Assembly (NCBI GenBank): GCA_016795005.1
Contig: JAEUIV010000147.1
Span: 1-41,020 of the forward strand
DNA length: 41,020 nt
Reading direction: 5' to 3'
Source: Phycisphaerae bacterium
GTDB lineage: Bacteria > Planctomycetota > Phycisphaerae > Phycisphaerales > UBA1924
The translations under genes and the position numbers were made by a program. The stretch's first letter is position 1; each line of letters opens with the position of its first letter. The notes beneath the pieces are model-generated. The model did no database searches. It saw only the letters and a list, made by a program, of their open reading frames with translations, and had not been told where the DNA came from. Shown one piece after another: positions 8,640 through 16,871 of the stretch.

Positions 8640-10073
8640 TCATCGGCTCGTCGGACAGGGCTGTCCGAACAGAGCCAGCACACTGGTGATATCCGCAAAG
8701 TCCACGACCCCGCTTCCGTCCGCGTCGCCGAGGCCGAAGGGGATGGTCATGTTGTTGAAGTTGGCCAGGACAGCGGTGATATCCGCGAATTCCCGGTCTC
8801 CGTCGCTGTCCGCGTCGCCGACGCAGTGCGGCGGAGGCGGGAAGACGGCCGTTGCAACAAACAGCCCGGTGCCCCATTCAACCTGGTTGTTCCCGGGGGG
8901 AGTGAGCGCCGCGTTGAACGCGACGTTGCCGGCGCTGTTGATCGACGGCCCGCCGCCGAAGACCGGGCTGGCATCGTTCTGATCGATCCGCCCCGGTCCC
9001 TGGTCCGTCGGCAGGATGTCGTGCTCGGTGGCCACGCGGACGAGGCCCGTCCCATCGCCCACCCACACCGCGCGCAGCCCGCCCGCGTCGAACGCGCGGA
9101 ACGCGACCAGGTTGCTGTTGTTGATCGCGGGGGCGAAGAACTCGATGTTCGAGACGATGCCGCCGTCGGTTCGAGCGATCGTGATGGTTTGCGTGCCGTT
9201 CGAGATGAAGACCCCGCGAGCGCCGCTCGGCACCTCGAGCGTGGCGGTGAACGCGACCCAGCCGAGGTCGTTGAGGTCCACCGAGTTGTCAAAGGATCGG
9301 TAGTTGGACGCCGGGTTCGCGTTGCGATCCTGCGCGATGAGCACCGACGATCCGTCGGCGTTGAAGATGCGCACCTCATCCGGTTGCGATGACCCGGTCT
9401 GCCCAGGCCCGCCGAGGCGCGCCGAAGAAGCGATCTGGCGGTTGTTGTTGAATGAAGGCGTGAACAGGAATGAGTACGGACTCAACGAATCCACACCCAC
9501 CTCCGCGACGTGGATCGGTGGGAAGGCTTCTCCCGTGGAGGAAACAAAGGCCGTCCCGCTGCCCGAAAAGCTCGCGCGGAACCCGGTCTGTGAAAGATTG
9601 TTGATCTGCGGCGTGCCCCACCCGCTCGCACCGAGCGGACGATTGGTGAAGAGCGAGGTGATCCCGGTCGCCGAGCGATAGCGGTACACGCCGTTCGCCG
9701 CGGAGAGTGATTGCTCGAACACCACTTCGCCCGAGTTGTTCAGGCTGGTCGCGGAGAAGAAGGATCCAAGCGGCCCCTGGTGCACCACGGCACCGGTCCC
9801 GCCCCCGCCGAACCAGAGCGCGTGAAAATCGCCACTGGTGACGGTGATGCGCGTCGAGACCTGGTCCTGGTCGTTCAGCCCGGGCGCGTCGTTGGAGTTG
9901 AAGAACCACGAGCCGGGGATGTTGAACGCTCCTCCGGGGTTCTGCGCAAAGTTGGAACGGACCTGGAGTTGATACGTGTACGAGGTCGGCAGCGTCGCGA
10001 ACGCGGGCAGCGCGCTCCACGTCAGCGACACAGCGAACGATGCGATTCTCGCGGCGCGGCCCACAAGCGTCAT
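8640..10073 (-). CDS. secreted Asn-x-x-Gly-x-x-(Ala/Val)-Phe repeat protein with GC-type dockerin pair
   Basis: This protein of about 477 residues has an N-terminal signal peptide (cleavage near Ala-Phe-Ala). The body repeats blocks of the form Asn-Asn/Asp-x-Gly-x-Val-x-Phe-x-Ala followed by Gly-Val/Leu-Phe-Val/Ile, about every 55-65 residues, which looks like a beta-propeller of secreted planctomycete proteins (DUF7453-like by my recognition). No active site is visible. Residues 417-477 are a dockerin pair. The ATG at 10073 has GAGG 8 nt upstream; an in-frame GTG at 10082 with AAGGA further upstream is an alternative start. The same repeat type recurs in the C-terminal half of the 893-residue protein at 35391-38072. 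Confidence 0.82.
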   Translation of the reverse strand: MTLVGRAARIASFAVSLTWSALPAFATLPTSYTYQLQVRSNFAQNPGGAFNIPGSWFFNSNDAPGLNDQDQVSTRITVTSGDFHALWFGGGGTGAVVHQGPLGSFFSATSLNNSGEVVFEQSLSAANGVYRYRSATGITSLFTNRPLGASGWGTPQINNLSQTGFRASFSGSGTAFVSSTGEAFPPIHVAEVGVDSLSPYSFLFTPSFNNNRQIASSARLGGPGQTGSSQPDEVRIFNADGSSVLIAQDRNANPASNYRSFDNSVDLNDLGWVAFTATLEVPSGARGVFISNGTQTITIARTDGGIVSNIEFFAPAINNSNLVAFRAFDAGGLRAVWVGDGTGLVRVATEHDILPTDQGPGRIDQNDASPVFGGGPSINSAGNVAFNAALTPPGNNQVEWGTGLFVATAVFPPPPHCVGDADSDGDREFADITAVLANFNNMTIPFGLGDADGSGVVDFADITSVLALFGQPCPTSR

Positions 10074-10201
10074 CAGGAACACCTCGATCTTTCCTTCTGC
10101 TGAACTCTCTGAGCGGAGCCGAACCCCGGCTCCGAACTCCTCCTGCCCAATAACTTTAGCCCGGATCGGGGCCGACGCCAGCCGATTATCTCGGGTTCAC
10201 A

Positions 10202-10217
10202 TACAATTCTTTGCATG
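10202..10217 (+). promoter_or_regulatory. TACAAT -10 box directly before O-methyltransferase start (leaderless)
   Basis: TACAAT at 10202-10207 matches the sigma-70 -10 consensus in five of six positions and ends 7 nt before the ATG, so transcription would start at or next to the start codon. There is no Shine-Dalgarno sequence and no clear -35 box. Confidence 0.6.
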
Positions 10218-10892
10218 AAGATGACCCCCGAACGCTGGGACGCGACGAACGCCTACTGCCGGGAGGTCTTCGGCCGGCAGGACGACCACCTGGCGGGGCT
10301 CATGGAGCGTGCGGCGCGGGCGGGCCTGCCCGAGATCGCGGTGAGCGCCGATGTCGGACGGCTGCTCTCGCTCTTTGCCGCGATCACCGCGTCCGGCCGC
10401 GCTTCGCCCCGAGCGCTTGAACTCGGCACGCTCGCGGGATATTCGGGCATCTGGATCGTGCGCGGACTCGGCCCGCACGGACGACTGATCACGGTCGAAC
10501 CGGAAGCGAAGCACGCGGACTTCGCGCAGCACGCCTTCGAGGAAGCGGGGGTCGCCGACCGCGTGGAGATTCGGCGCGAGAAGGCGCTCGAGGCGCTGCC
10601 GAAGTTGCTGAAGGAGTTCGGCCCCGAGTCGTTCGACCTCATCTTCTTCGACGCCATCAAGACCGAGTACGTCCGCTACTTCGCGCTCGCGCATCCGCTG
10701 CTCAGGCGCGGGGGGCTTCTGGTCGCGGACAACGCGCTCGGCTCGGGAGAGTGGTGGATCGACACGCCGCCGGGAACGAACGACTCGCGCGACGCGGTGG
10801 ATCGGTTCAATCGGCTCCTCGCGGAGCATGACGGGTACGACGCGGCCGTGCTTCCGATTCGAGAAGGCGTCGCGGTGGGAAGAAAGCGGTGA
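10215..10892 (+). CDS. CCoAOMT-like class I SAM-dependent O-methyltransferase (family 3)
   Basis: The 225-residue protein has the Rossmann-type methyltransferase fold of the CCoAOMT/COMT-like family. SAM motif I is Leu-Glu-Leu-Gly-Thr-Leu-Ala-Gly-Tyr-Ser-Gly (about residues 74-85), the acidic end of strand 2 is Val-Glu-Pro-Glu (about 96-99), and the metal-site region reads Phe-Phe-Asp-Ala-Ile-Lys (about 143-148) and Ala-Asp-Asn-Ala-Leu. Members transfer methyl groups to catechol-like or other hydroxyls using a divalent metal; the substrate here is unknown. The gene stands alone, diverging from the secreted-protein cluster, and its leaderless promoter is listed separately. Confidence 0.9.
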   Translation: MKMTPERWDATNAYCREVFGRQDDHLAGLMERAARAGLPEIAVSADVGRLLSLFAAITASGRASPRALELGTLAGYSGIWIVRGLGPHGRLITVEPEAKHADFAQHAFEEAGVADRVEIRREKALEALPKLLKEFGPESFDLIFFDAIKTEYVRYFALAHPLLRRGGLLVADNALGSGEWWIDTPPGTNDSRDAVDRFNRLLAEHDGYDAAVLPIREGVAVGRKR

Positions 10893-10992
10893 CGCGCCGA
10901 CCACACAACCGACAGAGGCGCCAGATCGCCGCGCGGTCGTCGGCAAACCCGTCTCCAATCCGCCGTTCATAGGCCGTTGGGCGGATCTCATA

Positions 10993-11240
10993 GGTAGAAT
11001 CCAAAGGATTTCTCGGCGGGTGGCACCGGTTCCGCGGGACTATCCCCGTGCCACCGATTACCGTCTTCGGTAATCGGTGTCCCCGGCGGGTGGCACGCTC
11101 CACGACCAAGCTTGAGCACCGGTTGTCGGGGTGCCACGGTTGAGTCTTCCGGGACTCGACCGTGCTACCCCCTCTACCGTCTCTTCGAAGTGACCGAACC
11201 ACGGCCCAACTGAAGACCGTCGGACCGTGGCACCCGATCT
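10993..11240 (+). repeat. cluster of REP-like palindromes
   Basis: Four nested inverted repeats lie in about 220 bp of noncoding DNA. GGTGGCAC (11019-11026) pairs with GTGCCACC (11048-11055). A perfect 12-bp stem with a TCTT loop spans 11052-11079. GGTGGCAC recurs at 11089-11096 against GTGCCAC at 11131-11137. A 12-bp stem with one G-U pair and a 6-nt loop spans 11135-11164. CCACGG (11199-11204) faces CCGTGG (11225-11230). The 13-mer CGGCGGGTGGCAC occurs twice as a direct repeat, 70 bp apart (11014 and 11084). This is the architecture of REP/BIME elements, supported by the RAYT remnant immediately downstream. Confidence 0.6.
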
Positions 11241-11264
11241 TGTCAGAACTTGGTGAGTGTCATT

Positions 11265-11395
11265 TCAGTGGCCGATGAGATGCGAGTCCACCGGCACTTC
11301 ACCATCACTGATCGTCCTGTACCGCCGCGCGCTCGACCATTTCCAGTCCTCCGGCCGTGAACCCTCAGCGAGTGGCGACGCCGATGAATGATGAT
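11265..11395 (-). pseudogene. C-terminal remnant of a REP-associated tyrosine (Y1/RAYT) transposase
   Basis: The last 40 codons of a minus-strand frame read Pro-Leu-Ala-Glu-Gly-Ser-Arg-Pro-Glu-Asp-Trp-Lys-Trp-Ser-Ser-Ala-Arg-Arg-Tyr, then Gly-Glu-Val-Pro-Val-Asp-Ser and a stop. The Arg-Pro-Glu-Asp-Trp-x-Trp-Ser-Ser-Ala block is the typical C-terminal end of RAYT/IS200-like REP-associated transposases. No trace of the His-x-His or catalytic Tyr regions is visible upstream in this or other frames, so only the end of the gene survives. It lies 25 bp from the palindrome cluster, as RAYT genes usually do with their REP targets. Confidence 0.6.
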
Positions 11396-11703
11396 GCTCT
11401 CGCAGGCGCTCGGCGCGATGGGCTACGCCGACGCCGACGACTTCGGTGCGGCGTTCACCACCATGAGCGTCCCGACCCGGAACGCGGCACGAGCATGCCT
11501 GATGGCGCTGCTGAGCGGGGAGTGATTGATCTCGATAATCGCGGGATGCACCCCGGCTGAAAGCCTTCCACCTCCGCGTGAAGCGACGATGACGTGGGGC
11601 TTTCCATGCTCTGGACCGAATTCGGCCCGGGCCGGTTCGATCGCGCGCACGGCGCGTAGAATCTCGCAACGGGCGCTCCGGGTTGCCCGATGGGAGGAAG
11701 GCC
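11396..11703. other. noncoding gap upstream of the M1 aminopeptidase gene
   Basis: No gene is convincing here. A TAGAAT box at 11657-11662 could be the -10 element for the downstream gene, giving a leader of about 35 nt that contains the GGGAGGAAG ribosome site (11692-11700). A 45-codon plus-strand frame (11388-11525) is noted but not called. Confidence 0.35.
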
Positions 11704-14061
11704 ATGCCGCGGATGATGTTCGCTGTTTTCGGACTCGCACTCACCGCCGCGGCGGCGTTCGCCCAGACTCCCGTTCAACCCTCGCCGCTGGATCGTGCGT
11801 TCCAGGAAGCGGCGCTCCAGGACTTCGAGTGCGACGACTGCCCCAACGGCTGCGCGCACGCTAAATCGCTCCGTGCGCGGTTCGCGCAGGGCGAGAATCC
11901 CGACGGCTCGCCAGTCTCGATCCTCGCCGCCCCGCCGGCGGACTACGCGAACGTGGACCTGCTGCACAACAATCTCAATATCGAGGTCAACCCCTCCACC
12001 GGTTTCCTCGGCGGGTCGAACACGATGACCTTCCGGTCGGTGGTCGATTCGCTGACGCAGGTGCGCGTCCGCCTCCAGAACATCTTCAATGTCACGTCGG
12101 TGCGCGTCGGGGGCGCGCCGGTGGGAGCGTCGCAACTCGACGACCGCCACATCACCGTGTTCCTCGACCGCGCTTACAACGTGAACGAGGTGTTCGACGT
12201 GAGCGTCGATTACTCCGGATTCCCCCAGAACAACGGCTTTGACGCCATCCTCTTCACGACGCAGGGGGGCGCCCCCATCGCCTCGACGCTGAGCGAAACG
12301 GATTTCGCCTACACCTGGTGGCCGACCAAGGACGACAACCGGGACAAGGCGACCGCCTACCTGCGGTTCACCGTCCCATCGACTATGAGTGTCGCGTCCA
12401 ACGGTTCGATGATGATCGTGACCGACGCCGCGCCGGGAAAGAAGACCTGGTACTGGAAGACCAACTACCCCATCGCCACCTACCTGGTCTCGTTCGCCAT
12501 CACGAACTACAACCGGTTCAGCGGCTCGTACAACTGGGGGGGCGGCGTCATGCCGCTCGAGTTCTTCATCTACCCGGGGAGCGACACCTCAAGCAACCGC
12601 AACGCCTGGCTCCAGACGGCGCAGATGCTCGCCACCTATCGCCCGATCTTCGGCCTGTACCCGTTCATCAACGAGAAGTACGGCATCTACCAGTTCCCCT
12701 TCGGCGGGGGCATGGAGCACCAGACGATGACCGGGCAGGGGACGTTCTCCGAGTCCGTCACGGCCCACGAACTCGGGCACCAGTGGTGGGGCGACATGGT
12801 CACCTGCGCCTCGTGGAACGATATCTGGCTGAACGAGGGGTTCGCCACCTACGCCGAGGCGCTGTGGCTCGAGCGCAAGCCCGGCGCGCTGGGTGAGCCG
12901 TCGCTCCACTCGGCGATGGCGTCGCGCCGCCCCTCCGCGGTCAACAGCAGCGTTTACATCTACGAGCCGCTGAACAACAGCGATATCAACCGCATCTTTT
13001 CGACGAGTTTTTCGTACCGCAAGCCCGCGTGGGTGCTGCACATGCTCCGCCACGTCGTGGGCGAGTCCACGTTCTTCGACATCCTCGCGGCGTATCGCGC
13101 CGCCTTCGAGTTCAAGAGCGCCACGACCGACGATTTCATCGCCGTCGCGGAAACCGTGTACGGGCAGGACCTGAACTGGTTCTTCGACCCATGGATCTAC
13201 AACATCGGCGCGCCGGCGTACCAGCGCGCCAGCCGCACCATCACGGTCAACGGGCAGACCTACGTCGAACTCATGATCCGCCAGGCGCAGTCCGCGTCGT
13301 ACCCGATCTTCACCATGCCGCTCGATGTCGAACTGTTCATCGGCGGCGTATCGAGCACGCGCACGGTCTGGAACAATGCGGCGCAGCAGTGGTACCTGCT
13401 TCCCGTCAGCGCCGCGCCGACGACCGTCACCCTTGATCCGAAGCCCTGGGTGCTCGCCACGTCGAACACCACAACGGCGTTCTCCGAAGGGCCGCCGAAG
13501 GTCATCGCCACCAGCCCCGCGCCGGGGATCGAGCTGCCGACGAACTTCGCGGGGCCGATCTCCGTGACCTTCCACAAGAATGTCACCACCACCGCGGCGA
13601 ACTATTCGCTCACGCGCGAGGGCGGGGGCGCGCCGCTCTTTTCATTCACCTACAACTCCGCGACGCGCACGACGACTCTCTCGCCGGCTTCGCCGTTGCC
13701 CGGCGGCCAGTACACGCTGACCATCCTGGACGCGGTCGTCGATCCGCTCTCGGGCCGAGCGCTCGACGGCGAAGTCTCCGATCCGACCAGCGCGTCGTCG
13801 TTCCCATCGGGCAACGGCCTCCCGGGCGGCGCCGCGGTGATCCGCTTCTCCGTCTCCTCGCCGCCGCCGGCCCCGTGCTTCGGCGACGCCGATGGGAATC
13901 AGCAGGTCGATTTCGCGGACATCACCAGCGTCCTCGCCGACTGGGGCGCGAGCTACGTTCCCGGCGCGGTTCCCGCCCCCGGTGACGCCGATCACGATGG
14001 CGCCGTGAACTTCGCGGACATCACCGCGGTGCTCGCGCACTTCGAGTTGCCCTGCCAATAG
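11704..14061 (+). CDS. secreted M1-family (gluzincin) aminopeptidase with GC-type dockerin pair
   Basis: The 785-residue zinc peptidase has a signal peptide (cleavage near Ala-Phe-Ala-Gln) and a beta-rich N-domain. The catalytic domain carries His355-Glu-Leu-Gly-His359 and Glu378 of Asn-Glu-Gly-Phe, the exact HExxH-x18-E spacing of M1 enzymes. The exopeptidase loop reads Gly-Gly-Met-Glu-His (about 335-339) where the family usually has Gly-x-Met-Glu-Asn, so one residue that frames the substrate N-terminus is changed. A beta-sandwich region (about 610-720, Big/Ig-like) and a dockerin pair (725-784) replace the usual HEAT-like domain. It probably releases N-terminal amino acids from peptides outside the cytoplasm. 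The ATG at 11704 follows GGGAGGAAG at ideal spacing. Confidence 0.93.
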   Translation: MPRMMFAVFGLALTAAAAFAQTPVQPSPLDRAFQEAALQDFECDDCPNGCAHAKSLRARFAQGENPDGSPVSILAAPPADYANVDLLHNNLNIEVNPSTGFLGGSNTMTFRSVVDSLTQVRVRLQNIFNVTSVRVGGAPVGASQLDDRHITVFLDRAYNVNEVFDVSVDYSGFPQNNGFDAILFTTQGGAPIASTLSETDFAYTWWPTKDDNRDKATAYLRFTVPSTMSVASNGSMMIVTDAAPGKKTWYWKTNYPIATYLVSFAITNYNRFSGSYNWGGGVMPLEFFIYPGSDTSSNRNAWLQTAQMLATYRPIFGLYPFINEKYGIYQFPFGGGMEHQTMTGQGTFSESVTAHELGHQWWGDMVTCASWNDIWLNEGFATYAEALWLERKPGALGEPSLHSAMASRRPSAVNSSVYIYEPLNNSDINRIFSTSFSYRKPAWVLHMLRHVVGESTFFDILAAYRAAFEFKSATTDDFIAVAETVYGQDLNWFFDPWIYNIGAPAYQRASRTITVNGQTYVELMIRQAQSASYPIFTMPLDVELFIGGVSSTRTVWNNAAQQWYLLPVSAAPTTVTLDPKPWVLATSNTTTAFSEGPPKVIATSPAPGIELPTNFAGPISVTFHKNVTTTAANYSLTREGGGAPLFSFTYNSATRTTTLSPASPLPGGQYTLTILDAVVDPLSGRALDGEVSDPTSASSFPSGNGLPGGAAVIRFSVSSPPPAPCFGDADGNQQVDFADITSVLADWGASYVPGAVPAPGDADHDGAVNFADITAVLAHFELPCQ

Positions 14062-14126
14062 CGGCCCGAAGAGGCGTTCGCTCGCGCCGGCTCGCCCAGC
14101 CGAGAAAACTTCCCCGGAACCTACCC

Positions 14127-14217
14127 AGATTCCCAGGCGTATGGTGCTTCGGCACCGATACGGCCGAGAACACCGGCCGATCGGGGGACGGCGAGAGCCT
14201 TCCCCGGCCAAGAATCT
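14127..14217 (+). ncRNA. candidate structured RNA, three hairpins in a closing stem
   Basis: AGATTC (14127-14132) is fully complementary to GAATCT (14212-14217) and encloses three hairpins. The first (14138-14162) is a 10-bp stem with one bulge and a C(UUCG)G tetraloop. The second (14162-14178) is a 5-bp stem GGCCG/CGGCC. The third (14184-14205) is an 8-bp stem with one mismatch and a GAGA (GNRA) loop. A strong terminator follows 16 nt later on the same strand. I do not recognise a known RNA class. It could be a small RNA, the 3' UTR of the aminopeptidase mRNA or a regulatory leader. Confidence 0.4.
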
Positions 14218-14233
14218 CTTTCTCCCCTCCAAG

Positions 14234-14268
14234 CCCGCTCGCCTGATTTCTGGCGAGCGGGTTTTTTT
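14234..14268 (+). terminator. Rho-independent terminator
   Basis: A perfect 10-bp stem CCCGCTCGCC/GGCGAGCGGG with an 8-nt loop is followed by seven T residues. It ends transcription from the aminopeptidase gene and/or the candidate structured RNA. Confidence 0.92.
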
Positions 14269-14366
14269 CGGGATTGCGCTGGCCTTGAAGGCTGTTTGGT
14301 GGTCCACTAGGGCGTCGGCCTTGCCATGGGAGACCGACCACCGAGCCGAACTTCTGGAGACCAACT

Positions 14367-16742
14367 TTGATCAGGAATCTTTGCGCCGCGACCGCCGCCG
14401 GGTTGTCGATCCATCTCGCGGGCGCCGCCGTGATCGCGATGCCTCTGTTCCCGGCCGGGCGCGCGCCCTCCGCCGCGGACGAGGCGCCGCTTCAGCCCAA
14501 CGTCGCGCTGCATCCGAGCAACGATCACTTCAACACGATGCAGCCGCCCTACGTCGGCCCGCCCTTCCTGGTCGGATCGGGCGGCGTGCCGGACCTGGCG
14601 TTTTCCGCTTCGGGGGTGCGACTCATGGCGTGGCTCCCGATCGGTTACTTCGACCCCGCAGCGCAGAACGCCAACTCCTGCTATGGATACACCTCGCCCA
14701 GCGGCCGAGAGTACGCCATCCTCGGCACGCAGACCGGCACGGGGTTCGTCGAGATCACCGACCCCGGCGCGCCGGTCATCGTCGCCCACCTCACCGGACC
14801 CACCAGTCTCTGGCGCGACATGAAGACCTACGGCACGTACGCCTACTCCGTGAGCGAGGGCGGCAGCGGCATCCAGGTCTTTAATCTCAGCAATATCGAT
14901 TCGGGGGCCGTCACCTTCGTCCGCTCCGTCGTCACCACCGGCACCACCGCCACGCACACCATCCACATCAACGAACAGAGCGGCTACCTCTACCGCTGCG
15001 GCGGCGGGACCTCGCCCACCATGGGCCTCCGCATCTACAACCTCAACCCGGACCCGTCGAACCCCGTGTACGTCAGCCAGTGGAACAACCGCTACGTTCA
15101 CGAATGCCAGGTCGTCAACTGGACCACCGGCGCCCTCGCCGGCCGGGAACTCGCCTTCATCTTCGCGGACGATGTCTCCAACGGCGGCAACCCGCGCGTG
15201 GACATCCTCGACGTCACCAACAAGGCCGCGATCACCGTCGTCGCGCAGGTCGGCTATCCCAACGGCTCGTTCAGCCACCAGGGATGGCTCTCGCCCGATC
15301 GCCGCTATCTCTACCACGACGACGAACTCGACGAGAGTTCGTTCAATATCTTCAGCCGGACACGCATCTTTGATGTCTCGAACCCCGCCGCGCCCTTCTA
15401 TGTCGGCTCGTTCACCAACGGGCTGACCAACATCGACCACAACCTGTACACCAAGGGCAACCTGATCTTTGAGAGCAACTACCGGGCCGGGCTTCGCATC
15501 TTTGACGCGACCGACCCGCTCGCGCCGTTCGAGATCGCGCACTTCGATACGTACCTCGAAGATGATCAGCCCTCGTTCAACGGCCTGTGGAACAACTACC
15601 CCTACTTCAACTCCGGCACGATCATCGGCAGCGATATCGAGAAGGGACTCTTCGTCTGGCGCATGGGGCCGGCCGAGCTTGCCTTCTCGTTCCCCGATGG
15701 GATGCCCTCGATGATCCCGGCGCAGGGAGGCTCGCTCCGAGTGCGCATCACCCCCGCGGAAGGGCAGAGCGTCTCGCCCGGCACCCCCGCGCTCAAGTAC
15801 AACATCGGCGCCGGGGAAAACTCCGTCGCGCTCGTCCCGATCGGCGGCGAACTCTATCGCGCCACCATCCCGGCGCTCCCCTGCGGCTCGACCTTCCGCT
15901 ATTACGTCACCGCCAAGACCGGCGCCGGCCTCACCGCGCGCGATCCGAGCACGGCTCCCACCACCACGAACGAGGCCATCATCGGCACCGCCTCGAACCT
16001 CGGCCTCTTCGACGACATGGAAACCAATACGGGATGGACCGTCGGCGCGCCCGGGGACAACGCCACCGCCGGCCTCTGGGTCCGCGCCGATCCCGTCGGC
16101 ACCGCGGCGCAGCCGGAGGATGACGCCACCCCCGCGCCGGGTGTCAACTGCTTCATCACCGGGAACGGAACCGTCGGCGGCAGCGTCGGCGCCGCCGACG
16201 TGGACGGCGGGGCCACCACCCTCACCTCGCCGTTGCTCGACGCCGCCGCCATGCCCGGCGTCCCCGTGCTCCGCTACGCACGCTGGTACTCCAACAACCA
16301 GGGAGCCGATCCGAACAACGACACGATGACGATCCTGATCTCGAACAACAACGGCGGATCGTGGAGCACGCTCGAACTCGTCAACGAGAACGCCGGGCTG
16401 TGGGTCCGCAAGACCTTCGTGATCTCCGACATCATCGCGCCCACGAGCCAGATGCGCGTCCGCTTTGTCGCCAGCGACCTCGGCGCCGGATCGGTCGTCG
16501 AAGCCGGCGTGGACGACCTCCGGATCGACTACGTCGATTGCACCGCCGTGCCCCCGCCCGGCTGCCCGGGCGATTCCGACGGCGATCTCGACCGGGACTT
16601 TGCCGACATCACCGCGGTCCTGGCGAACTTTGGGGTGATCTACGCCACGTTCGACGGCCTGGGCGACGCGGACCACGACGGCGCCGTCACCTTCGCTGAT
16701 ATCACCGCGGTCCTCGGGCAGTTCGGCCTCCCCTGCCCATAA
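14367..16742 (+). CDS. secreted choice-of-anchor-B/LVIVD-like protein with GC-type dockerin pair
   Basis: The 791-residue protein starts at TTG (14367), preceded by GGAGA at 7 nt. A signal peptide covers about residues 1-35. Residues 80-440 form a repeat region with strands of the type Val-Glu-Ile-Thr-Asp-Pro-Gly-Ala-Pro, Val-Phe-Asn-Leu-Ser, Ile-Phe-Asp-Val-Ser-Asn-Pro and His-Asp/His-Glu turns, as in the LVIVD/choice-of-anchor-B propeller family of secreted proteins. Residues 450-540 look like a beta-sandwich. Residues 545-725 contain a jelly-roll-like region (Asp-Asp-Met-Glu-Thr-Asn-x-Gly-Trp-x-Val to Val-Asp-Asp-Leu-Arg-Ile), a layout common in carbohydrate- or protease-associated modules. 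The dockerin pair is 733-791. No enzyme motif is seen. Confidence 0.87.
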   Translation: MIRNLCAATAAGLSIHLAGAAVIAMPLFPAGRAPSAADEAPLQPNVALHPSNDHFNTMQPPYVGPPFLVGSGGVPDLAFSASGVRLMAWLPIGYFDPAAQNANSCYGYTSPSGREYAILGTQTGTGFVEITDPGAPVIVAHLTGPTSLWRDMKTYGTYAYSVSEGGSGIQVFNLSNIDSGAVTFVRSVVTTGTTATHTIHINEQSGYLYRCGGGTSPTMGLRIYNLNPDPSNPVYVSQWNNRYVHECQVVNWTTGALAGRELAFIFADDVSNGGNPRVDILDVTNKAAITVVAQVGYPNGSFSHQGWLSPDRRYLYHDDELDESSFNIFSRTRIFDVSNPAAPFYVGSFTNGLTNIDHNLYTKGNLIFESNYRAGLRIFDATDPLAPFEIAHFDTYLEDDQPSFNGLWNNYPYFNSGTIIGSDIEKGLFVWRMGPAELAFSFPDGMPSMIPAQGGSLRVRITPAEGQSVSPGTPALKYNIGAGENSVALVPIGGELYRATIPALPCGSTFRYYVTAKTGAGLTARDPSTAPTTTNEAIIGTASNLGLFDDMETNTGWTVGAPGDNATAGLWVRADPVGTAAQPEDDATPAPGVNCFITGNGTVGGSVGAADVDGGATTLTSPLLDAAAMPGVPVLRYARWYSNNQGADPNNDTMTILISNNNGGSWSTLELVNENAGLWVRKTFVISDIIAPTSQMRVRFVASDLGAGSVVEAGVDDLRIDYVDCTAVPPPGCPGDSDGDLDRDFADITAVLANFGVIYATFDGLGDADHDGAVTFADITAVLGQFGLPCP

Positions 16743-16745
16743 GCG

Positions 16746-16770
16746 CCGGACGAGAAAAATCCGGAATTTT
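16746..16770 (+). terminator. weak candidate terminator
   Basis: CCGGA (16746-16750) pairs with TCCGG (16760-16764) over an A-rich loop and is followed by AATTTT. The stem is only 5 bp, so the call is tentative. Confidence 0.25.
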
Positions 16771-16871
16771 CACCCGCCATCGTTTCGCAACCCGGCTTTT
16801 TTATCGCATGGTTCTGGATCGGATCGCGGTCGCCGACCCGATCACGGATGAAGTGTGAGCAGGAGAAGCCG

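Larger units (their letters stand above)
14062..14366. other. intergenic region with structured RNA and terminator
   Basis: This 305-bp gap has no open frame worth calling. It contains a candidate structured RNA (14127-14217), an intrinsic terminator (14234-14268) and, after it, a leader with a 7-bp inverted repeat GGTGGTC/GACCACC (14298-14304 and 14336-14342) just before the TTG-started gene. TTGAAG at 14285-14290 could be a -35 box, but no good -10 follows at the right distance. Confidence 0.5.

Noticed and set aside
7566..9392. 608-residue plus-strand frame over two secreted-protein genes
   Set aside because: It spans the intergenic gap of two well-supported minus-strand genes and has no protein-like features.
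11388..11525. 45-codon plus-strand frame beginning Met-Met-Met-Leu-Ser-Gln
   Set aside because: No ribosome site or -10 box at the right distance, no recognised family, and it starts over the end of the RAYT remnant in a decayed region; it could be a gene fragment but there is no support for a functional product.
14307..16676. 789-residue minus-strand frame antisense to the choice-of-anchor-B-like gene
   Set aside because: Low-complexity Val/Gly/Asp/Arg composition, no motif, no ribosome site; the plus-strand gene has a signal peptide, dockerin tag and GGAGA site.
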